Shown piece after piece: positions 15,848-22,325 of a stretch of DNA of 32,124 bases. Every line of letters begins with the position of its first letter. The first letter of the stretch is position 1. Origin of the DNA: Prevotellaceae bacterium (GTDB taxonomy: Bacteria; Bacteroidota; Bacteroidia; Bacteroidales; UBA932); the NCBI GenBank assembly GCA_031274595.1, contig JAISPX010000087.1, forward strand, positions 1-32,124. Direction: 5' to 3'. The translations under genes were made by a program, and so were the position numbers. Under the pieces are notes generated by a model. That model ran no database searches and was not told where the DNA came from. It saw only the letters and a list, made by a program, of their open reading frames with translations.

Positions 15848-16426
15848 TTATAATTTTTCAATTAATTTAAAAACTTCGTCTGTCAGTACACTTCGGCAGA
15901 TGTCGGCTGTTTCTTGTTGGTTTTTTGTTTTAGCATAAGCAGCATAAGCAGCAGCAGCAGCAGCATTAGCATTAGCATAAGCATTAGCAGCAGCAGCAGC
16001 AGCATAAGCATTAGCATAAGCATTAGCAGCAGCAGCAGCAGCATAAGCAGCATTAGCAGCAGCATCAGCATAAGCAGCATAAGCAGCATAAGCAGCAGCA
16101 GCAGCAGCATTAGCATAAGCAGCATAAGCAGCATAAGCAGCATCAGCAAACTCATTTAATTTATCTCTGCTGATTTTGCCATCGGCATAATCCAGAGCGG
16201 CATCAATGGCTGCCGTGCAGCGCTCATCTTTCATTAAGTGCCTTACAGTAGCGCACATCGCTTTTGCTCGTGTTAAAATCCTGTCGTCAACTCCTAATTT
16301 TGCCGCTATCCACAGCATCCAATCACCTCTTGGGCAGTCGTTCCACGCTTGCTCAAAACTTTCTTTTTCTTTGTAATAATTCAAACCTTCGCTGCACGGA
16401 TTGAATTTTGAAATGTCTATTTTCAT
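15848..16426 (-). CDS. Alanine/tyrosine repeat protein (Imm-5-like family)
   Basis: 192 residues. N-terminal domain 1-95 has GDWMLWIAAKLGVDDRILTRAK, AMCATVRHLMKDER and AIDAALDYADGKISRDKL. Residues about 95-165 are almost only A, Y and N (AYAAYA, ANAYAN units). The end is TADICRSVLTDEVFKLIEKL. The W-x-L-W, AxAxCAxTVRHLM and ADICR features match a widespread phage/bacterial family that I recall as Imm-5-like 'putative immunity' proteins; the role in phages is unknown. The low-complexity helix is encoded by trinucleotide repeats prone to length change. Precedes the 90-residue gene by 2 bp. Confidence 0.7.
   Translation of the reverse strand: MKIDISKFNPCSEGLNYYKEKESFEQAWNDCPRGDWMLWIAAKLGVDDRILTRAKAMCATVRHLMKDERCTAAIDAALDYADGKISRDKLNEFADAAYAAYAAYANAAAAAAYAAYAAYADAAANAAYAAAAAANAYANAYAAAAAANAYANANAAAAAAYAAYAKTKNQQETADICRSVLTDEVFKLIEKL
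15939..16148. repeat. GCA/GCATAA microsatellite within the Ala-rich gene
   Basis: About 210 bp built of GCA, GCATAA and GCATTA units in irregular order, coding Ala-Tyr and Ala-Asn on the minus strand. Because all units are multiples of three, slippage would change protein length without shifting frame. Confidence 0.85.
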
Positions 16427-16531
16427 GATTTTTTATTTGATTTTTATTTGATAAATTAGTAAATTTATATAGAATATGTACATTAATTATATTATTTATA
16501 GGTAATTACAAACATATTCCTTATTTGATTG

Positions 16532-16657
16532 TTATTTTATTTGAAAATATGCCCGAACAGTGCGCTGTCTCAGGTAGCAGCGCACATTGTCGGACACCTG
16601 ATACAATGGTTTTCCAGAGCCTGTATTTCGTTTATTTTCGTAATTTTTAATTTTCAT
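16532..16657 (-). CDS. Small 41-residue phage protein
   Basis: ATG at 16657 overlaps the stop of the preceding gene in the sequence AATGAAAATTAA, the same coupled arrangement used across this operon. Product: MKIKNYENKRNTGSGKPLYQ followed by VSDNVRCYLRQRTVRAYFQI-K, small and basic. A longer frame to 16780 covers the upstream gene and is rejected. The coding DNA includes an 8-bp inverted repeat GTGCGCTG/CAGCGCAC (16560-16585). No known function. Confidence 0.5.
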   Translation of the reverse strand: MKIKNYENKRNTGSGKPLYQVSDNVRCYLRQRTVRAYFQIK

Positions 16658-16862
16658 TATTGAGTATCTGTTCAGGATATTCTTCGCCATAAATGCGCAA
16701 ATAGTGGAACACTTCGTCAAACTGCACATCAGAGATATAGTGTTCTGCCGCTGTAACCTGCCACCAGACAGGTTCGCCATACTTTGACCACGCTCCTGCG
16801 TATTCTACTTGCGCATCATCAGGTACGTTGCGCAGGATTTTTTTCAATTCTTTTACCGTCAT
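16647..16862 (-). CDS. Hypothetical early protein, 71 residues
   Basis: MTVKELKKILRNVPDDAQVEY opening is a common form in small phage proteins with a helix followed by strands; then AWSKYGEPVWWQVTAAEHYI and an acidic helix. It overlaps the gene upstream by ATGA and the 41-residue gene downstream. Function not known. Confidence 0.65.
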   Translation of the reverse strand: MTVKELKKILRNVPDDAQVEYAGAWSKYGEPVWWQVTAAEHYISDVQFDEVFHYLRIYGEEYPEQILNNEN

Positions 16863-17062
16863 TTTACCGCCTCATTCAACATCTCTATTATTGCCATTAT
16901 TTCACGTTTATTGACGTCAATATAAACTTCATCAGGAAAGTCTTCCATATGTACTTCCAACTGTATCTGGCTGCAATTTCTTTGCACTCGGAACTGAAAC
17001 GTTCCCCTTGCGTCTTCTGACTGTAATATCAATTGATATTGGGTATCTGCTCTTTTCATCAC
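16859..17062 (-). CDS. Hypothetical early protein, 67 residues
   Basis: Beta-rich N-terminal half (YQLILQSEDARGTFQFRVQR, IQLEVHMEDFPDEVYIDV) and a C-terminal helix (KREIMAIIEMLNEAV). Both ends overlap neighbours by four bases (ATGA), giving a chain of coupled genes at 16657, 16862, 17062 and 17319. The start may be either of two adjacent Met codons (17062 or 17059). Not recognised. Confidence 0.6.
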   Translation of the reverse strand: MMKRADTQYQLILQSEDARGTFQFRVQRNCSQIQLEVHMEDFPDEVYIDVNKREIMAIIEMLNEAVK

Positions 17063-17319
17063 TCAAATAATTTTAGTTGCCGTTCAAAAGTTTCTGCCGT
17101 GAATGTTACGTTCAGCGTATGGCACAATCGTTTCAGTTCGTCGATTGTGATTGAGATTTCGCCGCGCACGAGTTTTGCCCAGCGCCGGCAGTTGATTCCC
17201 GTTGCGATATAAAACCGCTTTGTCGGTTTAAAATTCTCGTGCGAACCCTGTATGCTGTCAAGCAAATTAAACAGAGCATCGCGCGAAACGATTGCGTTGT
17301 TATTTTCTTCTTTTTTCAT
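17059..17319 (-). CDS. Small helix-turn-helix-like regulator
   Basis: 86 residues. Residues about 35-75 (RFYIATGINCRRWAKLVRGE then ISITIDELKRLCHTLNVTF) have the spacing of a Cro/XRE helix-turn-helix: a T-G-I-x-x-x-x-W-x-K-L-x-x-G-E-x-x-I-T-x-x-E-L-x-x-L pattern. Likely a DNA-binding regulator of the element's genes, in the coupled early operon. Confidence 0.6.
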   Translation of the reverse strand: MKKEENNNAIVSRDALFNLLDSIQGSHENFKPTKRFYIATGINCRRWAKLVRGEISITIDELKRLCHTLNVTFTAETFERQLKLFE

Positions 17320-17322
17320 AAT

Positions 17323-17502
17323 TTATTTTTTTGTATGTTTATAAATTTCAATAAAATACTGGCATGCGCCTTTTTCTTCATCAAACGTAAATGTCGCCCA
17401 CGATTGATTAAATTCGTTTGTCGGAGTCATGTGCCGCTTGCAGTCGTAGCAAAGCGGACAATCTTCATTGTTGCATTTTGTTATGTCGTTTATATTAATC
17501 AT
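17323..17502 (-). CDS. Small Cys-rich zinc-binding-like protein, 59 residues
   Basis: ATG at 17502, stop at 17323. Product begins MININD and contains KCNNEDCPLCYDCKRH: Cys10, Cys15, Cys18, Cys21 and His24 in a zinc-finger-like spacing, then MTPTNEFNQSWATFTF, DEEKGAC and a basic end KHTKK. It fills the gap between 17319 and 17495 and overlaps the upstream gene by 8 bp, as its neighbours do. Just under 60 residues, hence easily missed. Function unknown; probably nucleic-acid or protein binding. Confidence 0.75.
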   Translation of the reverse strand: MININDITKCNNEDCPLCYDCKRHMTPTNEFNQSWATFTFDEEKGACQYFIEIYKHTKK

Positions 17503-17695
17503 AAATCATCCAATGATCCAGTTCAAGTAACGTTTTAAAAAGTCGGTCGCGCTCCGCTTTTGTTTCAAATTTTTGCATAGTCGCCCATTCCTGGTGGATT
17601 TTGTTTTTTATTTTTATTCGCGGTGTCGGATAGTCATCGCAACGGATAATTGTAAATCCGGCAGCGATTACTTTTTTTTGTGAATTTACGTCCAT
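17495..17695 (-). CDS. Conserved small prophage protein, 66 residues
   Basis: MDVNSQKKVIAAGFTIIRCD, then DYPTPRIKIKNK, EWATMQKFETKAERDRLFKT and a short acidic end. The pattern of two strands (AGFTIIR, RIKIK) and a helix with KAERDR looks conserved among Bacteroidota prophages in my recollection. Sits 2 bp downstream of the zinc-ribbon gene. Function unknown. Confidence 0.7.
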   Translation of the reverse strand: MDVNSQKKVIAAGFTIIRCDDYPTPRIKIKNKIHQEWATMQKFETKAERDRLFKTLLELDHWMIYD

Positions 17696-17697
17696 TG

Positions 17698-17958
17698 TTA
17701 TTCTTCCTCCTTGCCTAATTTTTCACCGCAATACGGGCAATAAAGCGGAATAAAACTAATTTCCCATTTTCTTACCCGATTGCCAATTTTATACTTTCCT
17801 AATACCGGATTTTTCAAAAAAACACTTATTCCTTTTTCATCATTAAACAGGAACATTGTATTTTGAAAACTAACAGGTTCTTCGACTTCTGCTCCCGGAT
17901 TGTCGTTAAGCATTTTTTCCGTGAGCAATTTTTCTAATCTTTCAATACAATCACACAT
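17698..17958 (-). CDS. Small zinc-ribbon protein, 86 residues
   Basis: An N-terminal C-x-C (MCDCIERLEKLL) and a C-terminal CPYCGEKL give two Cys pairs suitable for a zinc ribbon. Between them are strands (TMFLFNDEKGISVFLKNP, KIGNRVRKWEISFIPLY). The start MCDC and end YCPYCG are typical of a small family in Bacteroidota phages. Probably regulatory or structural; no enzymatic motif. Same operon as its neighbours. Confidence 0.7.
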   Translation of the reverse strand: MCDCIERLEKLLTEKMLNDNPGAEVEEPVSFQNTMFLFNDEKGISVFLKNPVLGKYKIGNRVRKWEISFIPLYCPYCGEKLGKEEE

Positions 17959-17962
17959 AATT

Positions 17963-18397
17963 TTATTTTTTTTTGATTTCGTAAAGCGCTTCGATAATAT
18001 CGTCTATTGACGCTATATTGTTCAATCCCAGCAAATGTTTTATAACGCCCAGTCGCGCGGCTTCATCAGTGTACTCACATATATATTCGGCTATTTCCGA
18101 ATAATCCAAATTCAGTTGCCATAAAACATCGAATGTTGACGCTGTTTCTTTCAATCCAAGCAAAATTTTTACGATGTCCAATAGATTGTCTTCATCAATT
18201 CGCTCATGCATGTATTCGGCTAATTCAGTATCGTCCAATTCCAGTTTATCTAAAACGTCGTCATTTGACGACATTTCATCCAATCCCAGCAAAATTTTTA
18301 CCATGTCCAATCGCTCGGCAGAAGTTCGCGTATGCATATATTCGACTATTTCCGAATCTTCCATACTATTTAACAGTTCAATTTTATCTTTTTCCAT
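17963..18397 (-). CDS. Helical protein of three 43-residue repeats
   Basis: 144 residues consisting of three in-line repeats of about 43 residues. Shared core: (D/S)-S/T-E-I/L-V/A-E-Y-(M/I)-(H/C)-x-(R/Y), then (D/G)-(M/I/V)-(V/I)-K-(I/H)-LLGL, then a short D-(V/I)-(L/I) helix. Each repeat looks like two helices, so the protein should be a small alpha-solenoid. Acidic overall. Candidate protein-binding adaptor or DNA mimic. It lies in the early operon, 12 bp after the 49-residue gene. Not recognised. Confidence 0.65.
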   Translation of the reverse strand: MEKDKIELLNSMEDSEIVEYMHTRTSAERLDMVKILLGLDEMSSNDDVLDKLELDDTELAEYMHERIDEDNLLDIVKILLGLKETASTFDVLWQLNLDYSEIAEYICEYTDEAARLGVIKHLLGLNNIASIDDIIEALYEIKKK

Positions 18398-18409
18398 AAT
18401 TTTATTTTT

Positions 18410-18559
18410 TTATTGTTTATTTTCTCTTATTTTTATTAATACTTCAAAATTGCTGATAAGTAATTTTACTCTATTAGTAACGACTTTGCTGTCGTTTTCC
18501 GGCATCTGCATCAATGCCGTCAGTATGATTTGCAAGTCTAATAATGATAGATTTTCCAT
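18410..18559 (-). CDS. Small helical protein, 49 residues
   Basis: ATG at 18559, stop at 18410. Starts MENLSLLDLQIILTALMQMP, then ENDSKVVTNRVKLLISNFEV and ends LIKIRENKQ. Two amphipathic helices. It fills the space between the repeat protein and the regulator at 18563, 3 bp after the latter, which argues that it is real. Function unknown. Confidence 0.6.
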   Translation of the reverse strand: MENLSLLDLQIILTALMQMPENDSKVVTNRVKLLISNFEVLIKIRENKQ

Positions 18560-18562
18560 GAT

Positions 18563-18772
18563 TTAATTCTCATTTAAAATTTCATTTTCTTTAATTCCAA
18601 GACCTTCGGCAATAATTTTCAAAGCCAAAGTTTTAGTTAGGTCGCCGTTTACGGGATTTTCACGCAAATTGCGATACAAAGTAGCTTCGCTCCACTCCAT
18701 TCGGTAGAGCAATTCACGACGTAGCGATTGGTTTTCGCGTATCATTTCGATAATTTCATTTTTTACTTTCAT
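18563..18772 (-). CDS. Phage regulator, helix-turn-helix (Cro-like position)
   Basis: 69 residues. RRELLYRMEWSEATLYRNLR is a helix-turn-helix with recognition helix SEATLYRNL, followed by NPVNGDLTKTLALKIIAEGL. It is the first gene of the leftward early operon and faces the CI-like repressor across 132 bp. That position is where Cro sits in lambdoid switches. Its leader is only about 18 bases, starting near 18790. It probably turns down the repressor or early promoter. Confidence 0.72.
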   Translation of the reverse strand: MKVKNEIIEMIRENQSLRRELLYRMEWSEATLYRNLRENPVNGDLTKTLALKIIAEGLGIKENEILNEN

Positions 18773-18796
18773 TTTTTATTGTCATTTTTGAACGCA

Positions 18797-18826
18797 CAAA
18801 GATAAGTCTTTTATCGACTAATGCAA
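18797..18826 (-). promoter_or_regulatory. Early leftward promoter of the element
   Basis: Minus strand TTG (18826-18824), 19-bp spacer, TATCTTTG (18804-18797): an exact match to the Bacteroidota promoter. Operator O1 fills the spacer and reaches the -7 box, so repressor binding would block it. Confidence 0.85.
18802..18821. promoter_or_regulatory. Operator O1 (ATAAGTC-N7-GACTAA)
   Basis: Imperfect palindrome AGTC-N7-GACT with flanks ATA and AA. Same site as O2 in opposite orientation. It covers the spacer and -7 box of the leftward promoter. Confidence 0.8.
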
Positions 18827-18832
18827 AATTTT

Positions 18833-18852
18833 TTAGTCAAAAAACGACTTAT
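18833..18852. promoter_or_regulatory. Operator O2 (TTAGTC-N7-GACTTAT)
   Basis: Inverted copy of O1. The centres are 31 bp apart, about three helical turns, so two dimers would lie on the same face and could cooperate. It is 50 bp upstream of the repressor gene. A TAATTTTG box at 18893-18900 just before that gene's ATG may be its -7 element, but no TTG at the right spacing was found. Confidence 0.8.
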
Positions 18853-18904
18853 TTTATAAACAAATAGAATAACAATTTGAGTATTAATTAAATAATTTTG
18901 CAAA

Positions 18905-19243
18905 ATGAAAGTTAATGTAAAAGAAATTAGGGAAAAACTTGGTTTTAGCCAAGAAATGATGGCAGAAAAAATGAATATTAGTCAGTCTGCTTATGCGAGA
19001 TTTGAGTTGCAAAAAACAAAAATAGACTTAGCGCGTCTTACTGTTTTTGCAAACTCGGTCGGTATGAATTTTATAGATGTTTTAACGTTTCCTGAACGTT
19101 ACATCAATGTTCGTGATATTGGTAAAGAAATAGGAAGCAATTCACCAGAAATTTTTATACACATAAAAATTAAAGAAAAAAAACGAACTGATATTATGAA
19201 GTTGCTTTTTGGAGATAATAACATAGATATATTAAATGAATAA
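18905..19243 (+). CDS. CI-like XRE-family repressor
   Basis: 112 residues. Residues 3-60 form a canonical XRE helix-turn-helix (IREKLGFSQEMMAEKMNISQSAYARFE). The C-terminal half (about 70-112) is a short domain with INVRDIGKEIGSN and FIHIKIKEKKR, perhaps for dimerisation; there is no LexA-type Ser/Lys protease, so SOS-induced self-cleavage is not expected. It is divergent from the early operon and is the only rightward transcript of the element, with the next gene 8 bp downstream. Likely the repressor that maintains quiescence by binding O1/O2. Confidence 0.82.
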   Translation: MKVNVKEIREKLGFSQEMMAEKMNISQSAYARFELQKTKIDLARLTVFANSVGMNFIDVLTFPERYINVRDIGKEIGSNSPEIFIHIKIKEKKRTDIMKLLFGDNNIDILNE

Positions 19244-19251
19244 TAAAAAAC

Positions 19252-19563
19252 ATGGCATATACTATTATATATTACAGCCTTTTTCCTTATGATTTTTATA
19301 GGGAAAAAAAACAGATAGCATGGTTAAGCGTTTCGGAAGAATTTATAAAGAAATTACAATTAAAATATCCTAAAATAATATTAAAAGAAATAAGAGTCCC
19401 ATTTAAAGATGCTTATGTAATATATGATAAAAATATATCTGATATTCCATATGAATCTTTGATACAAATGTTATATGCTTGGGCAGGAGGCAATGATGGA
19501 ATAAAAAAAGTTGTAAATAAAGATGAATTTGAAAAAGAACTTGAGCGATTAAGTAATTATTAA
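19252..19563 (+). CDS. Hypothetical protein downstream of the repressor
   Basis: 103 residues. Opens MAYTIIYYSLFPYDFYREKK, then IAWLSVSEEFIKKLQ, LKEIRVPFKDAYVIYDKN, MLYAWAGGNDGIKKVVNK and ends in a charged helix. Mixed alpha/beta with no motif I recognise. It is 8 bp after the repressor and so probably expressed in the quiescent state. It could be an antirepressor, an exclusion function or a co-regulator; all inference. AT-rich coding. Confidence 0.6.
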   Translation: MAYTIIYYSLFPYDFYREKKQIAWLSVSEEFIKKLQLKYPKIILKEIRVPFKDAYVIYDKNISDIPYESLIQMLYAWAGGNDGIKKVVNKDEFEKELERLSNY

Positions 19564-19569
19564 AAAGTT

Positions 19570-19597
19570 AAATACAATCAAATACAATAAATACAAT
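19570..19597. repeat. Three copies of AAATACAAT at the right end of the element
   Basis: Exact copies at 19570, 19580 and 19589, directly after the last element gene and before the terminator. AT-rich short repeats such as this can be attachment-site arms or simple sequence. I found no convincing matching direct repeat near 1400-1500. Confidence 0.5.
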
Positions 19598-19631
19598 TAT
19601 AAATAAAAGAAGATAAATGCGTAGCAGGGGA

Positions 19632-19660
19632 GGGGAAATTCTTTTCACCCCGACTTTTTT
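19632..19660 (+). terminator. Terminator-like hairpin between repressor operon and rsmF
   Basis: GGGGAAA then ttct then TTTCACCCC with a small bulge, followed by GACTTTTTT. It is about 70 bp after the end of the repressor operon, so it separates element transcription from rsmF, and shows that the first ATG of the longer rsmF frame (19617) is in a regulatory segment. Confidence 0.55.
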
Positions 19661-19688
19661 AACAATAAACTGTTTAAGTGGATTTACG

Positions 19689-21044
19689 ATGTTAATATTT
19701 CCTGATATATTTTTACAAAGAACAAAAAACATTCTTGGTAACGAGTTCGCAGATTTTATTACTGCTCTAAACCAAGAACCTGTTGTGAGTTTGCGCAAAA
19801 ATCCCAATAAATTTACAAATATAAACGGTTGTGGAAATGTTGAATGGTGCGACAACGGAATTTATTTGCATCAACGAACAAAATTTACTCTTGACCCTGA
19901 TTTTCACGCAGGAGCATATTATACGCAAGAAGCAAGTTCAATGTTTTTGGAACAGGTTGTTAAACAATATATTCAAAATGAAAATAAAATTATTGCATTG
20001 GATTTATGCGCGGCTCCCGGAGGAAAATCAACTCATTTACTTTCGCTTTTGCCTGAAAATTCGCTGCTTGTGGCAAATGATGTTATTTGCAGTCGCTCAA
20101 AAATTTTGTATGAAAATATTATAAAATGGGGAAATCCTAATGTTATTATCACAAACAACGACCCAAAAGATTTTTCATCTTTGAATAATTTTTTTGATTT
20201 GATTTTGGTTGATGCTCCGTGTTCGGGCGAAGGAATGTTTCGCAAGGATAATAATATTGTGAAAGAATGGTCGGTTGATAATGTTAAACTTTGCGCCGAA
20301 CGTCAGCGCCGAATATTGGCAGACATTTGGGATGCGCTGAAACCTAACGGCTTGTTGATTTATTGCACCTGCACTTACAACAACGAAGAAAACGAAGAAA
20401 ATGTTAAATGGCTGATTGATAATTTTGCAGCAAAAAGTTTACGCATAAATATTCAACGCGAATGGGGCATTTTTGAAAATTCGATTTCCGATATTTTTTC
20501 TTACCGCTTTTATCCGCATAAAGCAAAAGGCGAAGGTTTTTGTTTGAACATATTAGAAAAAAACGGCGACAATACTCATTTTTACGAAAGAAAAAAATAT
20601 CAAAATCAAAAAAATATTCCTAAAAATTTAGATTTTGTACGCACATATTTATCGGATATTGAAAAATATAATTTTGTTGCCGATAATTATATTGTAAAAG
20701 CCATTCCCAAAGCAATTACAAACGAAATAAATATTTTATCAAAACGTTTGCACTGCTTGTCTTCGGGCATTACGTTGGGAGCAATTAAAGGTAAGGATTT
20801 TGTTCCTTCACATTCGCTTGCGTTATCAATAAATTTAAATTCCAAAGCATTTCCAAAAATCAATCTTGACAAACATTCCGCTCTCGGATTTTTGCATAAA
20901 GATAATATCCGTTTTGATTGCCAAGATATTGGATATAACCTTGTTTGCCATAACAACAATGCATTGGGATGGATAAAAAATATCGGAAATCGCGTAAACA
21001 ATCTGTATCCGCAGGAATGGAGAATACTTATGGATATACAATAA
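19689..21044 (+). CDS. rsmF: RsmF-type rRNA cytosine-C5 methyltransferase
   Basis: 451 residues from the ATG at 19689; a longer frame from 19617 runs through a terminator-like hairpin and encodes no conserved sequence, so it is rejected. The start MLIFPDIFLQRTKNILGNEF is typical. SAM motif I DLCAAPGGKSTHLL (105-118), motif IV DAPCSGEGMFR with Cys178, motif VI YCTCTY with catalytic Cys228, then a C-terminal PUA/RNA-binding-like part from about residue 290. Methylates a cytosine in rRNA by a covalent Cys adduct. First chromosomal gene right of the element, convergent with rsmG with only 8 bp between. Confidence 0.88.
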   Translation: MLIFPDIFLQRTKNILGNEFADFITALNQEPVVSLRKNPNKFTNINGCGNVEWCDNGIYLHQRTKFTLDPDFHAGAYYTQEASSMFLEQVVKQYIQNENKIIALDLCAAPGGKSTHLLSLLPENSLLVANDVICSRSKILYENIIKWGNPNVIITNNDPKDFSSLNNFFDLILVDAPCSGEGMFRKDNNIVKEWSVDNVKLCAERQRRILADIWDALKPNGLLIYCTCTYNNEENEENVKWLIDNFAAKSLRINIQREWGIFENSISDIFSYRFYPHKAKGEGFCLNILEKNGDNTHFYERKKYQNQKNIPKNLDFVRTYLSDIEKYNFVADNYIVKAIPKAITNEINILSKRLHCLSSGITLGAIKGKDFVPSHSLALSINLNSKAFPKINLDKHSALGFLHKDNIRFDCQDIGYNLVCHNNNALGWIKNIGNRVNNLYPQEWRILMDIQ

Positions 21045-21052
21045 AATCTGTT

Positions 21053-21682
21053 TTACCTTTGAATATAAATCACTTGTTTTGTTTCAAAAAAATCTTCATC
21101 AAAAAAGTTTTTAATTTCGTAAATGGAAATTTGTTTTTTCGAAATTTTTGTAGCTTTTATCTCATCGCGTAAGTCGCCGCCTTTGAGATAAATAATTCCA
21201 TTAGGCAAAGCGTTGTTGCCGTTAGGATTTATTCTGTTCCAAACCCACGAAACAAAAGTCGGCATATCGGTAACGGCGCGACTTATGATAAAGTCATATT
21301 TTGTTTTCAGTTCTTCGGCGCGAATTTGCATTGCACACGCATTTTTTAGTTCCAAATTTTCGGCGACAGCATTCACAACTTTTATTTTTTTGTTTACGGA
21401 ATCAACCAAAGTGAACTGTGAGTCAGGAAACATTATGGCAAGTGGAATTCCGGGAAAACCGCCGCCTGTGCCTACATCAAGAATTTTGGTGTTTGCCTTG
21501 AACGAAATTATTTTTGCAATAGCGAGCGAATGTAAAATGTGATGAGTGTAAATATTTTCTATATCTTTTCGCGAAACAACATTTATTTGCGAATTCCAAA
21601 ATCTGTACAAATCTCCAAGTTGTTCGTATTGTGCTATTTGTTGAGCAGTTAAATTCGTAAAATATTTTAAAATTTCGTTCAT
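21053..21682 (-). CDS. rsmG: 16S rRNA (guanine527-N7)-methyltransferase RsmG
   Basis: 209 residues, normal length. SAM-binding motif ILDVGTGGGFPGIPLAI (about 69-85) preceded by the RsmG signature NVVSRKDIENIYTHHILHSL, and a later ISRAVTDM plus YLKGGDL. Methylates N7 of G527 in 16S rRNA; loss gives low-level streptomycin resistance in many bacteria. It lies 14 bp downstream of the ECF sigma gene and may be cotranscribed. Confidence 0.95.
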   Translation of the reverse strand: MNEILKYFTNLTAQQIAQYEQLGDLYRFWNSQINVVSRKDIENIYTHHILHSLAIAKIISFKANTKILDVGTGGGFPGIPLAIMFPDSQFTLVDSVNKKIKVVNAVAENLELKNACAMQIRAEELKTKYDFIISRAVTDMPTFVSWVWNRINPNGNNALPNGIIYLKGGDLRDEIKATKISKKQISIYEIKNFFDEDFFETKQVIYIQR

Positions 21683-21696
21683 TATTTTTTATGTTT

Positions 21697-22272
21697 TTAT
21701 TGTGTAATCAATTTGCCAAGCGCCGATTTTGCCCGATGCAACAAGGTTTTCACCGTTCCGATAGGAATTTTTAATTCGTCTGCAATTTCTTCGTATGAGT
21801 AATCTTTAAAATAGCGCAAATTTATAAGATTTTTATACTTGGGTTTAAGTTGGTCGAGTAAATTTTGTACAAGTATAATTTGCTGTTCGCGAATCATAAC
21901 TTCTTCGGGATTAAGAACTGACGATTGAATTGAATCTTCGCCGATAGTAAATTCCATGTCATCATCGTTGTTGCTTTCGATAGTAAAATGATTGTTTTTG
22001 CGTTTGCGCAAGAAATCAATACATGTGTTTTCGGCTATGCGAAACAACCAAGTGCTGAAAGCAAACTTAAAATTATATTGTGATATATTTCTAAGAACCT
22101 TGTCAAATGTTTCGTATGTCAAATCTTCCGCATCATCTTTATTTATAACCATTTTAAGAGCCAAAAAATATATTGCATCTTTATATCTGGTGAACAATTT
22201 TGCATAGGCTTTTGTATTGCCTTTTAAAACTTGTTTAACTAATTTTTGGTCTTCATCTATTCGCGACAACAT
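21697..22272 (-). CDS. ECF-type RNA polymerase sigma factor
   Basis: 191 residues. Region 2: FTRYKDAIYFLALKMVINKD then AEDLTYETFDKVLRNI and STWLFRIAENTCIDFLRKR. An acidic linker follows (NDDDMEF). Region 4: LKPKYKNLINLRYFKDYSYE-EIADELKIPIGTVKTLLHRAKSAL with a clear recognition helix. No region 1 or 3, hence an ECF sigma. No anti-sigma gene is beside it; the next gene, rsmG, is chromosomal. Its target promoters are not evident in the window. Confidence 0.93.
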   Translation of the reverse strand: MLSRIDEDQKLVKQVLKGNTKAYAKLFTRYKDAIYFLALKMVINKDDAEDLTYETFDKVLRNISQYNFKFAFSTWLFRIAENTCIDFLRKRKNNHFTIESNNDDDMEFTIGEDSIQSSVLNPEEVMIREQQIILVQNLLDQLKPKYKNLINLRYFKDYSYEEIADELKIPIGTVKTLLHRAKSALGKLITQ

Positions 22273-22325
22273 TTTAGATTTGCTTTAATGGTTTTTGCGT
22301 ATTAATTCCTATAAAGGATTGTTAT

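Noticed and set aside
15883-16159. LLMLLM and SISSIS frames over the microsatellite
   Set aside because: They are other-frame readings of the GCA/GCATAA repeat; the Ala-rich frame has real N- and C-terminal domains.
19617-19688. Upstream start for rsmF adding 24 residues
   Set aside because: The added codons run through a GGGG...CCCC hairpin with T6, and the family normally begins near MLIFPDIF.
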